Assembly: GCA_017643395.1 (NCBI GenBank)
Contig: JAEPNP010000005.1
Location: 186,001 to 250,000 of the forward strand
Length of the DNA stretch: 64,000 nucleotides
Direction of reading: 5' to 3'
From: Rhodothermales bacterium
GTDB lineage: Bacteria > Bacteroidota > Rhodothermia > Rhodothermales > UBA10348
A program made the position numbers and the translations under genes. The notes under the pieces are model-generated. The model worked only from the letters and a program-made list of their open reading frames with translations. It did no database searches and had not been told where the DNA came from. Positions 17,773 through 26,321 of this stretch are shown in pieces (within the stretch, counting starts at the first letter, position 1; the number at the start of each line of letters is the position of its first letter).

Positions 17773-19001
17773 GCGTGTGCCATTTCCAGGAGTGCGTGTT
17801 CTATCGATTTTGCTTGATGGTCTAGCGTGTAGTGATCCAGGTACGCCTTACGAGCCCGGCTTCCAAACAAACCACGCTCCCGGGGGCTTAGGCTCGCAAA
17901 TCGTTGAATTTCCGCGGCCATGGATACGGAGTCTTCCGGCGGGCACGAAAATCCGCATTCGTGACTCAGAACGACCTGCGCCGCGGCACCTTGAAACGCG
18001 CAGACGCTTGGTTTACCGCACGCCATGTAGGCTATGACTTTCGACGGCATCTGCAAGCGAAAAATCGGACGATCTATTAGATGTACAACCATAAGGTCTG
18101 CGAGTGCGATGAAGTGGCGAATTTGGTCCATAGGTTGCCGGTCGATGAAGACGACGTTGTCCAATCCAGCTTCCGATGCAAGCCCCACCAGCCTCTCGCG
18201 TTCGGTCCCGTCACCGACAAGAACGAACTGAACGTTGGCGTTGCCCCGAAGTACAGCCCCCGCCCTTAGAACGGTGTCGAGGCCTTGGGCGGAACCCATA
18301 TTGCCAGCATACATCGCAACGAATTTGTCATGTTCGATCCCGTGCTTTCTAGCAAGCTGAAGGTCGGGTTGCTCCGGACGAAACAGCCCCTCGTCCGCCC
18401 ATTCTATAACAACTCTAGTTTTGTCTCGGGGAATTCCGCCTTTGAGTGTCAACGATTCAAACCCGGGAGAGTCCAGACAAACCAAATCCGCCGCTCGAAG
18501 GAGTGTCTTCTCACCAGCTGCCACCCAATCGCACAGTAGGTTATCAAACCCGAGAGCACGCAAGTTCTCTGCCCAGATGTCGGTTATCCAGAACGCGAGA
18601 GGCGCGTTAGTCAAAAAGCGGATGAGGAATGCCGGCAAACCAAGCGTTGTCGGCGCCAGATAACAGAAGAGGGCGTCGGGACGGAAGCGCAAGGCGAAAA
18701 ACGTTCCGAGAAACGTAACCGACATGGCAAAGGAGAGATAATTTGCCAAGCGACCAACGGGGGAATGACCGTGGTAGGGAAACAAGGGAAGGCGTACGAT
18801 CTCCGCGCCCAAATGCGACTCCTTTGAGACAGGGCGAAGTCGATACCCGGGGTAAAACCTCCCTCTTGGATGATTCGGGATTCCGGTGATAACCATCACC
18901 TCGTGTCCCGATGATGCGAGCTTCCCGGCGAGTGCGGCGATATTGTTGGGGGCTGTCCGCTGCTCAGGCCAAAAAAACTGGGAAACGATCAGGATTTTCA
19001 T
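17769..19001 (-). CDS. family 4 glycosyltransferase (WbuB-like)
   Basis: The 410-residue product starts MKILIVSQFFWPEQRTAPNN, the usual N-terminus of WbuB-type transferases, and continues with GHEVMVITGIPNHPRG. The nucleotide-sugar half has KFVAMYAGNMGSAQGL and the donor region AYMACGKPSVCAF. A short amphipathic segment around residues 85-110 suggests membrane attachment. ATG 19001 is chosen over an ATG 24 bases upstream because family members begin at MKIL. It is coupled to the sulfotransferase gene by a 4-base overlap; the 77-base gap upstream to pseI holds no gene. Confidence 0.85.
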   Translation of the reverse strand: MKILIVSQFFWPEQRTAPNNIAALAGKLASSGHEVMVITGIPNHPRGRFYPGYRLRPVSKESHLGAEIVRLPLFPYHGHSPVGRLANYLSFAMSVTFLGTFFALRFRPDALFCYLAPTTLGLPAFLIRFLTNAPLAFWITDIWAENLRALGFDNLLCDWVAAGEKTLLRAADLVCLDSPGFESLTLKGGIPRDKTRVVIEWADEGLFRPEQPDLQLARKHGIEHDKFVAMYAGNMGSAQGLDTVLRAGAVLRGNANVQFVLVGDGTERERLVGLASEAGLDNVVFIDRQPMDQIRHFIALADLMVVHLIDRPIFRLQMPSKVIAYMACGKPSVCAFQGAAAQVVLSHECGFSCPPEDSVSMAAEIQRFASLSPRERGLFGSRARKAYLDHYTLDHQAKSIEHALLEMAHA

Positions 19002-19078
19002 AAGTGGCCTGTTTGGCTCGAGCAATGCGCATCATTCTGAGCCTACCATTGACCAGCCCGCAGACTAGTCGTCGCTTC

Positions 19079-20149
19079 TCATTTTTCGAGAAGGTCCCAA
19101 GTCAACGCGGTGCCACGGGACGCATCCTTTGCCAGAGGCAGGCCTGAGATAACTCTAAGGTACTTTGGTGCAAGGCCGTGACCGGGCCTTACGATCCTCA
19201 CGTTGTGTGGCCCAAGGGTCTCACCGCTTTTTACATCCTGAGACAAGTATAGCGAACGGCGGAAGACACGACTACCCTGCTCGGACTCAGTTGGGCCGTA
19301 TGTCGGAGATCCCAAGGATCGCCAGGCCCGAGCAGTCTCAAGAACGAGAGCCTGCAATTCCCTGGGCTCCAGTGAAAAGGCTGAGTCTACTCCACCATCC
19401 GACCTTTTTAGAGTGAAGTGCTTCTCGATGACAGTCGCACCATGTGCCACCGCGGCAACCGGTACTCCGATGCCAGGTGTGTGATCAGAAAGCCCAACCT
19501 GACAGTCGAACATATCTGCGAGGTGGGGAATGGTAGTTACGTTACTATTCGACGCATCTGCGGGGTAGGCGCTCGTACATTTCAACAATATCAGATCTTT
19601 GCAGCCGGCTGCCCGAAGAGCTCTGACGGATTCGTCCAGTTCAGCGAGCGTAGCCATGCCCGTTGACATTATCACCGGCTTCCCCGTCGACGCTACAGCC
19701 TCCAAGAGCGGCAAGTGATTGCTCTCAAATGAAGCTATCTTGTAGGCAGGAGAGCCGAGATCCTCAAGGAAATTTACGGCAGCAAGATCGAACGGTGTGC
19801 TAAAACACAGCATCCCGAGCTCTGCGCTTCTAGCGAATATTTGGGGATGCCAATCCCAGGGCGTTTGTGCCTCCTGGTACAGCTCATAGAGGCTCCTTCC
19901 TTGCCAAGGATTATCCGCATCATCCAAAAAAAAGTCGCCGTCAGCCACATCTAGAGTAAGACTGTCTGGGGTGTAGGTCTGCAACTTCAGAGCGTGCGCC
20001 CCAGCTACCGCGGCTGCCTCGACGAGCAGTAAGGCACGCTCCAAGGAACCGTTGTGATTACCCGACATCTCGGCTATGATCAACGGCTCTTCTGTCGGCC
20101 CTACGCGGCGGCCTCCAATACGGATTGCGCTCGCCTTACCCATCCACAC
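19079..20149 (-). CDS. pseI: pseudaminic acid synthase, PseI
   Basis: The 356-residue NeuB-family enzyme has PLIIAEMSGNHNGSLERAL near the N-terminus (the SGNHNG form marks PseI), LKLQTYTPDSLTLD, the condensing-barrel segments YKIASFESNHLPLL and STGMATLAEL, then SDHTPGI and VIEKHFTLKRSDGGVDSAFSLEP, which again is the PseI variant. A C-terminal SAF domain follows (FRRSLYLSQDVKSGE). It condenses 2,4-diamino-trideoxy-altrose with phosphoenolpyruvate to give pseudaminic acid. The start at 20149 overlaps the upstream formyltransferase by 14 bases; a Met two codons later is possible. With PseB, PseC and PseG this leaves only the PseH and PseF roles to assign. Confidence 0.92.
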   Translation of the reverse strand: MWMGKASAIRIGGRRVGPTEEPLIIAEMSGNHNGSLERALLLVEAAAVAGAHALKLQTYTPDSLTLDVADGDFFLDDADNPWQGRSLYELYQEAQTPWDWHPQIFARSAELGMLCFSTPFDLAAVNFLEDLGSPAYKIASFESNHLPLLEAVASTGKPVIMSTGMATLAELDESVRALRAAGCKDLILLKCTSAYPADASNSNVTTIPHLADMFDCQVGLSDHTPGIGVPVAAVAHGATVIEKHFTLKRSDGGVDSAFSLEPRELQALVLETARAWRSLGSPTYGPTESEQGSRVFRRSLYLSQDVKSGETLGPHNVRIVRPGHGLAPKYLRVISGLPLAKDASRGTALTWDLLEK

Positions 20150-20789
20150 TACCCTCCTTCCTAATTTCGAGAATGTATTTGTGACCGTTCAGGTAAAAGA
20201 AAGCCGGGTATCGTTCGTTGTCGACGATGCGCAGCAAATTGAACTGTTCTGCCAGGGACTTTCTTGGATCTAACTGACTGTCAACCGGCCGTCGCCTTCC
20301 ATAGAAGGTCGGCTCTCCCGTTTGTGCCTGCCCCGCTGCCACCAAGCTGGCATGGTTTTCGAGAAACTCCTGACAAAGTCGGCAAACCGTTGAGCCCAAC
20401 AGCTCTCGGAGTTCCGGGAGGAGTTCATGACCTTCCAACTGGATGGCATCCTGCAGGTAAATTCTGCCGCTATCTAGTTCTTCCTCTGCTTCAAATAGTG
20501 TCACCGGTATAGTGTTGACGCCTTCTAGCACCTGCCAAGTCATTGGGGACATGCCTCGCCCTTGCGGTAGTGCGCTTGCGTGGACAACCAAATTGTGCTT
20601 GTGCTTGGCAAGGGTAGGCCCGTCGATGATCTCCAGGCAGCTGAGGACGAAGCAAAAGTCTCCGTCCTCGATCTGGGATGCCTTGTGTAGCCATCGGACT
20701 TCGTTGTCAGATTGCCACGAGCGGACCAAGGACGGAATCCACTTGTTCATCCAAGTGGAGGGACTCGAGACGATCGTGATTCGCGCCAT
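20136..20789 (-). CDS. sugar N-formyltransferase-like protein (in the PseH position)
   Basis: The 217-residue product has the formyltransferase core: NLVVHASALPQGRGMSPM contains the Asn and His of the catalytic triad followed by the P-x-x-RG loop, and LDSGRIY gives the Asp. This matches methionyl-tRNA and sugar formyltransferases that use N10-formyl-tetrahydrofolate. A tRNA enzyme would be longer and not placed here. It lies exactly between pseG and pseI, adjoining the former and overlapping the latter. No PseH-type GNAT is nearby, so it probably formylates the 4-amino group before PseG acts. A methionyl-tRNA-like side activity cannot be excluded. Confidence 0.75.
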   Translation of the reverse strand: MARITIVSSPSTWMNKWIPSLVRSWQSDNEVRWLHKASQIEDGDFCFVLSCLEIIDGPTLAKHKHNLVVHASALPQGRGMSPMTWQVLEGVNTIPVTLFEAEEELDSGRIYLQDAIQLEGHELLPELRELLGSTVCRLCQEFLENHASLVAAGQAQTGEPTFYGRRRPVDSQLDPRKSLAEQFNLLRIVDNERYPAFFYLNGHKYILEIRKEGSVDG

Positions 20790-21905
20790 CTAGGAGACCT
20801 TTGACTGGATAAAGCTTAGCATTTCCCGAGCAACCCGCGCGGTTCCTTGGCCGTCTACAAGGCTCGCTCCGGCTCTCACGGCGCCTGCCTCCAATACTGG
20901 CCCCGAGAGCGCATCGGCCAGAGCCGCCCGAATTTTCGAGTCTTGAACCGATTTGGACGCACCGAGATATTTGATGTATCCGTCCCGAGCAAGGTGCTGA
21001 CAAAACCTGACCTGATTGTCCGCAACGCTTATTACCAAGGAAGGTAGGCTCACGCATAACCGCTCCCAGGTTGTGGAACCGCCTGCGCCTATGGCAAAGT
21101 CTGCTCGAGCCATGAGTTCTGCCATCTTTGGAGTCTGTACAAAAAGCGCCAGGCGGGCAGACTGAATCACCAACTCCTCTACGAGGGGGATGTGAGGGTT
21201 GTTCTGACCTACGACCACGTCGATCTCTAAACTGCTAAACATCGGCTTCGACAGAATTCTTAGGCAGCGGGACGTGAGGTTCTCGACGTCAGATCCTCCA
21301 AACGACACTAGGAGCCGGCTTCTCCCACGACGTTTCTCGTTTGCGTTGCCTCTGTGTCGACGAAACTCGGGCCTGAGAAGTGCATAGGCGGGCCCAACCA
21401 AGAGATCGCACCGGGACGGCGTAAGCCGCTTGTAAGGGTGCCGTCCTTTCGACCAGTAGTTCTGATCCAAGAGCAGATCACAGCCATAACTGCGGTCTGC
21501 GAGGTCGTCAATCGTCATCACCGGGAAGTGTCGAGCAACGGCAGTCTCCCATTCATGCGCGACACCGTAGTGGTCAACTAGCACTAGGTTCGGTCCCGTC
21601 TCGCGCGCAACCGCAACTGTGTCAACGGCATCCTCAACCTGGGAGGCTCCAAGCCAATTGCTGTAGGCCGCCCTAGGCGTGGATGGCTCCCGCCTCAACT
21701 CGCCTCGGGCCGGAGGCAACCGATCCAGGGCAAACCCCGCCTTCTCTACGAGGTGTCCTAGGTGTCCTGGATGAAGGCGAGAAACGAATCGAACAACGAC
21801 GTCCAATTCGCGCAGTCCCTCAGCGAGGGCCAAACAGCGCTGGATGTGCCCAGAACCGATGACGGAAGAGGAATCTACCCTGATAAGGACCTGTTTCGAC
21901 CCCAA
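20790..21905 (-). CDS. pseG: UDP-2,4-diacetamido-2,4,6-trideoxy-L-altropyranose hydrolase, PseG
   Basis: The 371-residue GT-B-like hydrolase begins VLIRVDSSSVIGSGHIQRCLALA, containing the GSGH-x-x-RC signature whose histidine is the PseG catalytic base. It also has LVDHYGV, LLVSFGGSD and a GAGGSTTWERLCVSLPSLV motif in the nucleotide-binding half. It releases the free altrose derivative from UDP for PseI. The start is a TTG at 21905 just inside an in-frame stop; no better start exists. It is the first recognised gene of the 14.5 kb minus operon, so the main promoter should lie in 21906-22088. Confidence 0.9.
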   Translation of the reverse strand: MGSKQVLIRVDSSSVIGSGHIQRCLALAEGLRELDVVVRFVSRLHPGHLGHLVEKAGFALDRLPPARGELRREPSTPRAAYSNWLGASQVEDAVDTVAVARETGPNLVLVDHYGVAHEWETAVARHFPVMTIDDLADRSYGCDLLLDQNYWSKGRHPYKRLTPSRCDLLVGPAYALLRPEFRRHRGNANEKRRGRSRLLVSFGGSDVENLTSRCLRILSKPMFSSLEIDVVVGQNNPHIPLVEELVIQSARLALFVQTPKMAELMARADFAIGAGGSTTWERLCVSLPSLVISVADNQVRFCQHLARDGYIKYLGASKSVQDSKIRAALADALSGPVLEAGAVRAGASLVDGQGTARVAREMLSFIQSKVS

Positions 21906-21937
21906 GACCTTTCGCTTCTGTGGCGGATGCTAGCGTC

Positions 21938-21955
21938 GTTCGGATGCGTCCGAAC
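21938..21955 (-). promoter_or_regulatory. 7-bp stem-loop in the pseG leader
   Basis: GTTCGGA-TGCG-TCCGAAC forms a perfect seven-pair stem with a four-base loop, 33 bases upstream of the pseG start. It could be an attenuation or antitermination element for the long operon, as used in Bacteroides capsule loci, or an mRNA stability element. There is no U-run after it on the transcribed strand, so it is not a clear terminator. Confidence 0.35.
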
Positions 21956-22088
21956 ATAGCCACGAGCGCGATGATGTGCCGCAACCAAGGTCACGCCGCG
22001 AGGTGTCTCAGTCTGCGACCGGCCTCGCGTTCGCGACCCACCAGATCTTCCGGAATTGAATCCGACATCCGCGGCGAAATTCCAGCCG

Positions 22089-22187
22089 CTACCCGGGAAA
22101 TAGGTACCGATCCATATAAAGAAACAGCAGCGTACTAGCCGTGCTAATCCACAACAGGAAAAACACAACCAGCATCGCCAGTTTCAT
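22089..22187 (-). CDS. possible small single-span membrane protein
   Basis: A 32-residue frame starts at ATG 22187 after a GGGTGAGGC Shine-Dalgarno-like sequence. It encodes one hydrophobic helix (LAMLVVFFLLWISTAS then LLFLYMDRYLFPG). The same frame is open upstream to 22454, which would give a 121-residue protein with a polar, proline-rich N-terminal part before the helix; the ATG at 22397 is another option. The function is unknown. The position between glycan operons is compatible with an accessory membrane protein, but a chance frame is possible in this GC-rich region. Confidence 0.35.
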   Translation of the reverse strand: MKLAMLVVFFLLWISTASTLLFLYMDRYLFPG

Positions 22188-22610
22188 CGCCTCACCCTTC
22201 GGTGTCCTCACCGAACGAGGCATCGACTGCGCTACCGGAACGGCTCGCGCAAACCCATCACCGCTCACCTGCGGCATCTGACCAAGATTCGGACTCACGA
22301 CAGGCTCCGCCAAAAACGCATCGCTTCGGGAGCCTTGCCCATCTCCGGAGGGCGCAACAGGCCAAAGAACCTGGCTGGGGGCGCCGTCGGACGTCATCTG
22401 TGAAAACTGCACCGGGGCATGATCTCTCCGAGCGGTTGGTATCGTTCCTCGCATGGGCGTGGGGTGCGGGGGGCGGGCCGGTGCAACAGTGACTTACAGA
22501 AAGAGGGTACGCGGCAAAGCAGAGAATTCGTGTAGACACCGAAGCGGTTTTTCGTTTTTGTCGATGGGCTCCCGGCCGATACACGAAGGGCACAGCTACC
22601 CCATGCCCTC

Positions 22611-23105
22611 ATGCGCACTCTCCTGGCCCTTTTCGCCGCTGTTCTCCTCGCCTCGCCTGTCCAGGCCCAACTCGAAGACTGGGAATTCTCCCGTCGCAAC
22701 ACGGCCGCGTACTACAACTATGCTGAGCAGGGTGATGTCACCGTGCACGCCTCAGTTTGGGGCGCCGTGCGCTACCCGGGCCTCTACGAGGTTCCTGTCG
22801 GCACGGCAATGTCCGAGCTTCTTTCGATCGCCGGCGGCCCCAGTGTCGGAGAGCGTGTTCGACGCGCCAAACGCACGGTGACCATCAAGCTCTACCGGGA
22901 CTCCGGCGCCGGCCGCCAGGTCATCTACGAGCAGAAGGCCAAGAACACGGTGGATGCCGGAGGCCGCGACATTCAGATCATGGAGGGCGATGTGCTCGCG
23001 ATTGAATCTGTGGTCAAGCAGGGGCTGTCCTGGCGCGACATGTTCAGCGTGATCGCCGCCTTTGCCAGCGTCGCCCTGGCCATCGAGCGCATCACCGGAT
23101 CATAG
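22611..23105 (+). CDS. SLBB-domain protein with signal peptide and C-terminal membrane segment
   Basis: The 164-residue product has a signal peptide (RTLLALFAAVLLASPVQAQ, cleaved near residue 20). An SLBB/soluble-ligand-binding domain follows, with VTVHASVWGAVRYPGLYEV and SELLSIAGGP, then a hydrophobic C-terminal helix (MFSVIAAFASVALAIER). SLBB domains occur in Wza-type polysaccharide export proteins, but this one is far shorter than Wza and lacks the Poly_export domain, so it is an accessory or regulatory periplasmic protein rather than the export channel. It probably heads a short plus-strand unit with the dehydratase gene 135 bases on. Confidence 0.7.
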   Translation: MRTLLALFAAVLLASPVQAQLEDWEFSRRNTAAYYNYAEQGDVTVHASVWGAVRYPGLYEVPVGTAMSELLSIAGGPSVGERVRRAKRTVTIKLYRDSGAGRQVIYEQKAKNTVDAGGRDIQIMEGDVLAIESVVKQGLSWRDMFSVIAAFASVALAIERITGS

Positions 23106-23148
23106 TCAGCCGCAGCCTGACCCCTGATTCTCCCGTCCATCGCGTATC

Positions 23149-23180
23149 TTGGAGGACGAGGTCGATTCCTCTATCCTTTG
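23149..23180 (+). promoter_or_regulatory. candidate Bacteroidota-type promoter before the dehydratase gene
   Basis: A TTG at 23149-23151 is followed after 20 bases by TATCCTTTG at 23172-23180, close to the Bacteroidota -33 TTG and -7 TAnnTTTG consensus with one extra base. It lies about 60 bases before ATG 23241. Seen by eye only. Confidence 0.25.
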
Positions 23181-23240
23181 TAGATCATTGAGAAGCACCA
23201 GGGGCGCCCCAGGATTATTGTCGGCGGCTTTGGGACCTGG

Positions 23241-25199
23241 ATGGACTTTAGGCGACTTGCTGACTGGTTTCTGGGCGTCCGCAACCGGCATGTGCTGGTA
23301 GCGGACATCGAATTTTCCCTCCTCGCGGCTGCGGCTGCCCTGCTGGTCAGAACCGAGTCCTGGAGCTCGCTTGCGCAGTTTTGGGACTCGCTGTTGGTCG
23401 TTGCTATTTGCTTCACGACCATCAGGGTGGCGGTCTTCTTCCGCTTTAAGCTGTATCACCGGCTCTGGCGGTATGCGTCTATTGATGAGCTTGCACGGCT
23501 GGGACTGGGAGCATTTGTTGCGCTGGTTCTCCAGCTTGTGGTGTTCTTCTTGATCTTGCGGCCTTTGGGCTTCGTCGAAGCCGGATTCCCACGATCGGTA
23601 CCGTTCATTGAGGCCCTGATCGCCCTGCCGCTGGTTTCCCTTCCTCGCTTGGGTCCCCGCATGGCGCAGCGCATCGACGAGCGAATGAACCGCGGCGGTC
23701 GGGCCAAGCGGGTTGTTGTGGCCGGAGCGGGAGAGGCAGGGGTCATGATTGTCCGCGAGATGCAGTCCAACCCTGGCCTGGGGCTAGCTCCAGTCGCATT
23801 CGTCGACGACTCTCCCGGCAAGCAGGGTCTTCGCATCCGCGGAATTGAAGTGCTGGGCACTACCTGCGAGCTAGGTGAGGTAGCTAAGCAAAACGGCGCT
23901 CAAACCATCGTCGTCGCCATGCCAACGGCAACCGGCAAGGTTATCCGCCACATCTCCAGCACAGCAGCCGAGGCGGGCCTTGAGGTCAATGTCGTACCCG
24001 GCATTTTCGAGTTGCTGGATGGCTCAGTCCGGGTCAATCAGCTTCGCCCAATTCAGGTGGAGGACTTGTTGAGGCGCGCGCCGGTTTCCCACCATCCCGA
24101 CCGCATCCGAGGACTGATCGGCGGGCGCCGTGTCCTGGTGACCGGGGCAGGAGGATCGATCGGCTCCGAGCTTGTGCGCCAAATTGCACGGTTCGAACCA
24201 TCCGAACTCGTCCTCGTCGGCCACGGCGAAAACTCAATCTTCGGTATCGAGCAGGAGATCCTCACTGGCACTACCACCGAAACTCGGATCAAGCCGGTGA
24301 TCGCCAACGTGCGTGACTCTGCCAGACTGGACCGGTTGTTCTACCGCCATCGGCCCGAAGTGGTGTTCCATGCTGCGGCGCACAAGCACGTCCCTCTCAT
24401 GGAGGGCAACCCGGAAGAGGCCGTCACCAACAACATACTGGGCACCAGAAACCTGCTGGATGCGGCCACCAAATATGGCGTGCACGCTTTCGTCATGATC
24501 TCCACCGACAAGGCCGTCAATCCCGGCAATGTCATGGGCTCAACGAAGCGCATCGCGGAGATGCTCGTCTACCGGACCGCCGAACGCACCGGCAAGCCAT
24601 ATATGGCCGTCAGGTTCGGAAATGTTTTGGGTAGCCGAGGTAGCGTCCTTCAGACCTTCCGCAATCAGGTCGCGAAAGGGGGGCCACTAACCGTCACCCA
24701 CCCCGACATGAAGCGTTACTTCATGACGATTCCTGAGGCGGTCGCTCTGGTGCTAGAGGCTTCTACGCTGGGCAGAGGCGGGGAAGTATTCGTCCTCGAC
24801 ATGGGTGAGCCGGTAAAGATCAGCGATCTGGCCAAGGACGTCATCCGCCTCAGCGGTCTCAAGGAGGGCGATGACATCGACATCGTCTACACCGGCTTGC
24901 GTCCGGGAGAGAAGATGTTCGAGGAACTCTTCATGGACGGAGAGGACTACGTTCGCACGGAGCACCGGAGTATTTTCGTGTGTGCCTCAGCCAAGGACGC
25001 CGCTGAACCGGCGGGCGGGGATGGAGCCGGCGGGGCTGACCAGGCCTTCATGTTCGATGAGCTGGTCGACGGTCTAATAGAGGCCGCCCAAGCGGGGCGA
25101 GACACCGACATTCGGGAAAAGCTTGCGCTCCTGGTGCCGACATTTGGAACCGTAGGGATGGATTCGGTCCCCGTGATCGACGCCGGGGCGACGGGCTAG
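23241..25199 (+). CDS. membrane-bound nucleotide-sugar 4,6-dehydratase (PglF/WbpM/CapD type)
   Basis: The 652-residue product has four N-terminal membrane segments (residues 15-140), a Rossmann CoA-binding-like domain (RVVVAGAGEAG at about 153) and a catalytic SDR domain from about 295 (VLVTGAGGSIGSE). The catalytic tyrosine is replaced by Met in NVMGSTKR, as in PglF, WbpM and FlmA. This gives retaining dehydration of UDP-GlcNAc to UDP-4-keto-6-deoxyGlcNAc, the substrate for the PglE-like aminotransferase at 14960-16108. After the dehydratase domain there is a short acidic/Gly-rich linker (near residue 590) and a helical tail. It converges with the NeuB-type gene, separated by 25 bases. Confidence 0.9.
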   Translation: MDFRRLADWFLGVRNRHVLVADIEFSLLAAAAALLVRTESWSSLAQFWDSLLVVAICFTTIRVAVFFRFKLYHRLWRYASIDELARLGLGAFVALVLQLVVFFLILRPLGFVEAGFPRSVPFIEALIALPLVSLPRLGPRMAQRIDERMNRGGRAKRVVVAGAGEAGVMIVREMQSNPGLGLAPVAFVDDSPGKQGLRIRGIEVLGTTCELGEVAKQNGAQTIVVAMPTATGKVIRHISSTAAEAGLEVNVVPGIFELLDGSVRVNQLRPIQVEDLLRRAPVSHHPDRIRGLIGGRRVLVTGAGGSIGSELVRQIARFEPSELVLVGHGENSIFGIEQEILTGTTTETRIKPVIANVRDSARLDRLFYRHRPEVVFHAAAHKHVPLMEGNPEEAVTNNILGTRNLLDAATKYGVHAFVMISTDKAVNPGNVMGSTKRIAEMLVYRTAERTGKPYMAVRFGNVLGSRGSVLQTFRNQVAKGGPLTVTHPDMKRYFMTIPEAVALVLEASTLGRGGEVFVLDMGEPVKISDLAKDVIRLSGLKEGDDIDIVYTGLRPGEKMFEELFMDGEDYVRTEHRSIFVCASAKDAAEPAGGDGAGGADQAFMFDELVDGLIEAAQAGRDTDIREKLALLVPTFGTVGMDSVPVIDAGATG

Positions 25200-25224
25200 G
25201 GCGCCAAAGTTCGCCAAGCTTAGT

Positions 25225-26292
25225 TCAGGGGACACGTTCCCCAATCGCCTCCCCCGCCGCATACCCCCGCGACGCCCGCCTCCCCACCACATCCCAATAC
25301 TCCAAACCCGAAATCCCATCCCCCGGACGCCGCGTAGTCAAATCCGCCGCCTCAATCACCGCCCCGGCCTCAATCGCCCGAGCCGCAACCAGACTCTTCC
25401 GCGCTACCGCGCGATTCGGCGCCTCACTCGCCTGGCACACCTTCTCCCCTGTGCCGAACGCGGTCTCAATGGCTCGCGCTCCCTCAACCAGAGCCGCCAG
25501 TTCATCCGGCTCCAGCGACGCCTTGTGATCCGGCCCCGGCAACTCCCGCGACAGCGTGAAGTGCTTCTCCAGCACCGTCGCCCCCAGCGCCACAGCCGCC
25601 AGACCGATCGATATCCCTTCGGAATGATCAGAAAAACCGACGGGAAGGCTGAAATGCCGGCCCAGGGTCTGCATGGCGCGCAGATTGATTTCTTCGGGCG
25701 ATGTGGGGTATTGCGTGGTGCAGTGCAGCAGAGTGACCCGGCCTTCCAGTCCGTCCAGCCGTTCAAAATCCACGGCACCGCGCGGCACGTCGGCAGATCG
25801 GTAGCCGAACGCCAGCACGCCCAGCGCCCTTTCCACCTCGGGCATATCCGCCATTCCCGTGGACAAAATGACTTCGCACCCCGCCTGGGCGGCCGCCAGC
25901 AAGAGGGGGCCATCGGTCATGTTGCCTGAGCCGATTTTGAGGGTGGAGGCACCCATGCGCTGCACGAGAAACTCCAGGCTGGGCATGTCGAACGGCGTCG
26001 ACAAGAAGTCGATGCCGCACTCCGCGCACGCGTCTCGCAGCACGAAATGCGCATCGTGCGGCAACTCCAGCGGTCGAAGCATATCCGCCTGCGAAACCGA
26101 ACTGCCGGTATTCTTCTTCTGGTACACCGCCATGGGCGCGCGCTCGGACACCAGCTCCCACACACGAAACGTTTGAAACTTGACGGCATTGGCCCCGCAC
26201 CGAGCCGCCACGCGCACCATTTCCAGCGCCCGGTCGGTCGACCCGTTGTGGTTGACGCCGGCCTCGGCGATGATGTAGGTGCTCGTGCTCAT
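25225..26292 (-). CDS. neuB: nonulosonic acid synthase, NeuB/LegI type
   Basis: The 355-residue product starts STYIIAEAGVNHNG, continues NAVKFQTFRVW, LKIGSGNMTDGPL, ILSTGMADMPEVE, LLHCTTQYPTSPEE, GFSDHSEGI and the active-site segment ELPGPDHKASLEPDEL. That last motif is the form of N-acetylneuraminate and legionaminate synthases and differs from PseI. A C-terminal SAF domain follows (ARKSLVAARAIEAG). It condenses an N-acyl mannosamine derivative with phosphoenolpyruvate. ATG 26292 was chosen over an in-frame start 48 bases upstream that would overlap the divergent gene. It is divergent from the NeuC-type gene with only about 29 bases between the starts. Confidence 0.9.
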   Translation of the reverse strand: MSTSTYIIAEAGVNHNGSTDRALEMVRVAARCGANAVKFQTFRVWELVSERAPMAVYQKKNTGSSVSQADMLRPLELPHDAHFVLRDACAECGIDFLSTPFDMPSLEFLVQRMGASTLKIGSGNMTDGPLLLAAAQAGCEVILSTGMADMPEVERALGVLAFGYRSADVPRGAVDFERLDGLEGRVTLLHCTTQYPTSPEEINLRAMQTLGRHFSLPVGFSDHSEGISIGLAAVALGATVLEKHFTLSRELPGPDHKASLEPDELAALVEGARAIETAFGTGEKVCQASEAPNRAVARKSLVAARAIEAGAVIEAADLTTRRPGDGISGLEYWDVVGRRASRGYAAGEAIGERVP

Positions 26293-26321
26293 GTCGCTTC
26301 CAGAATCCGCCCGAAAACTAA

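Larger units (their letters stand above)
21906..22610. other. 705-base region between divergent pseG and SLBB genes
   Basis: This is the divergent regulatory region of the two glycan operons. It contains the stem-loop at 21938-21955 and one possible small membrane-protein gene at 22089-22187 on the minus strand. No convincing gene is seen in 22190-22610; the reading frames there are Pro/Arg-rich and lack conserved motifs. Promoters for both directions must lie here but no strong consensus was found. Confidence 0.5.

Noticed and set aside
22200-22610. Long minus-strand frames before the SLBB gene (for example 22258-22593)
   Set aside because: Compositions are Arg/Pro/Ser-rich, frames overlap one another and none has a motif; treated as non-coding.
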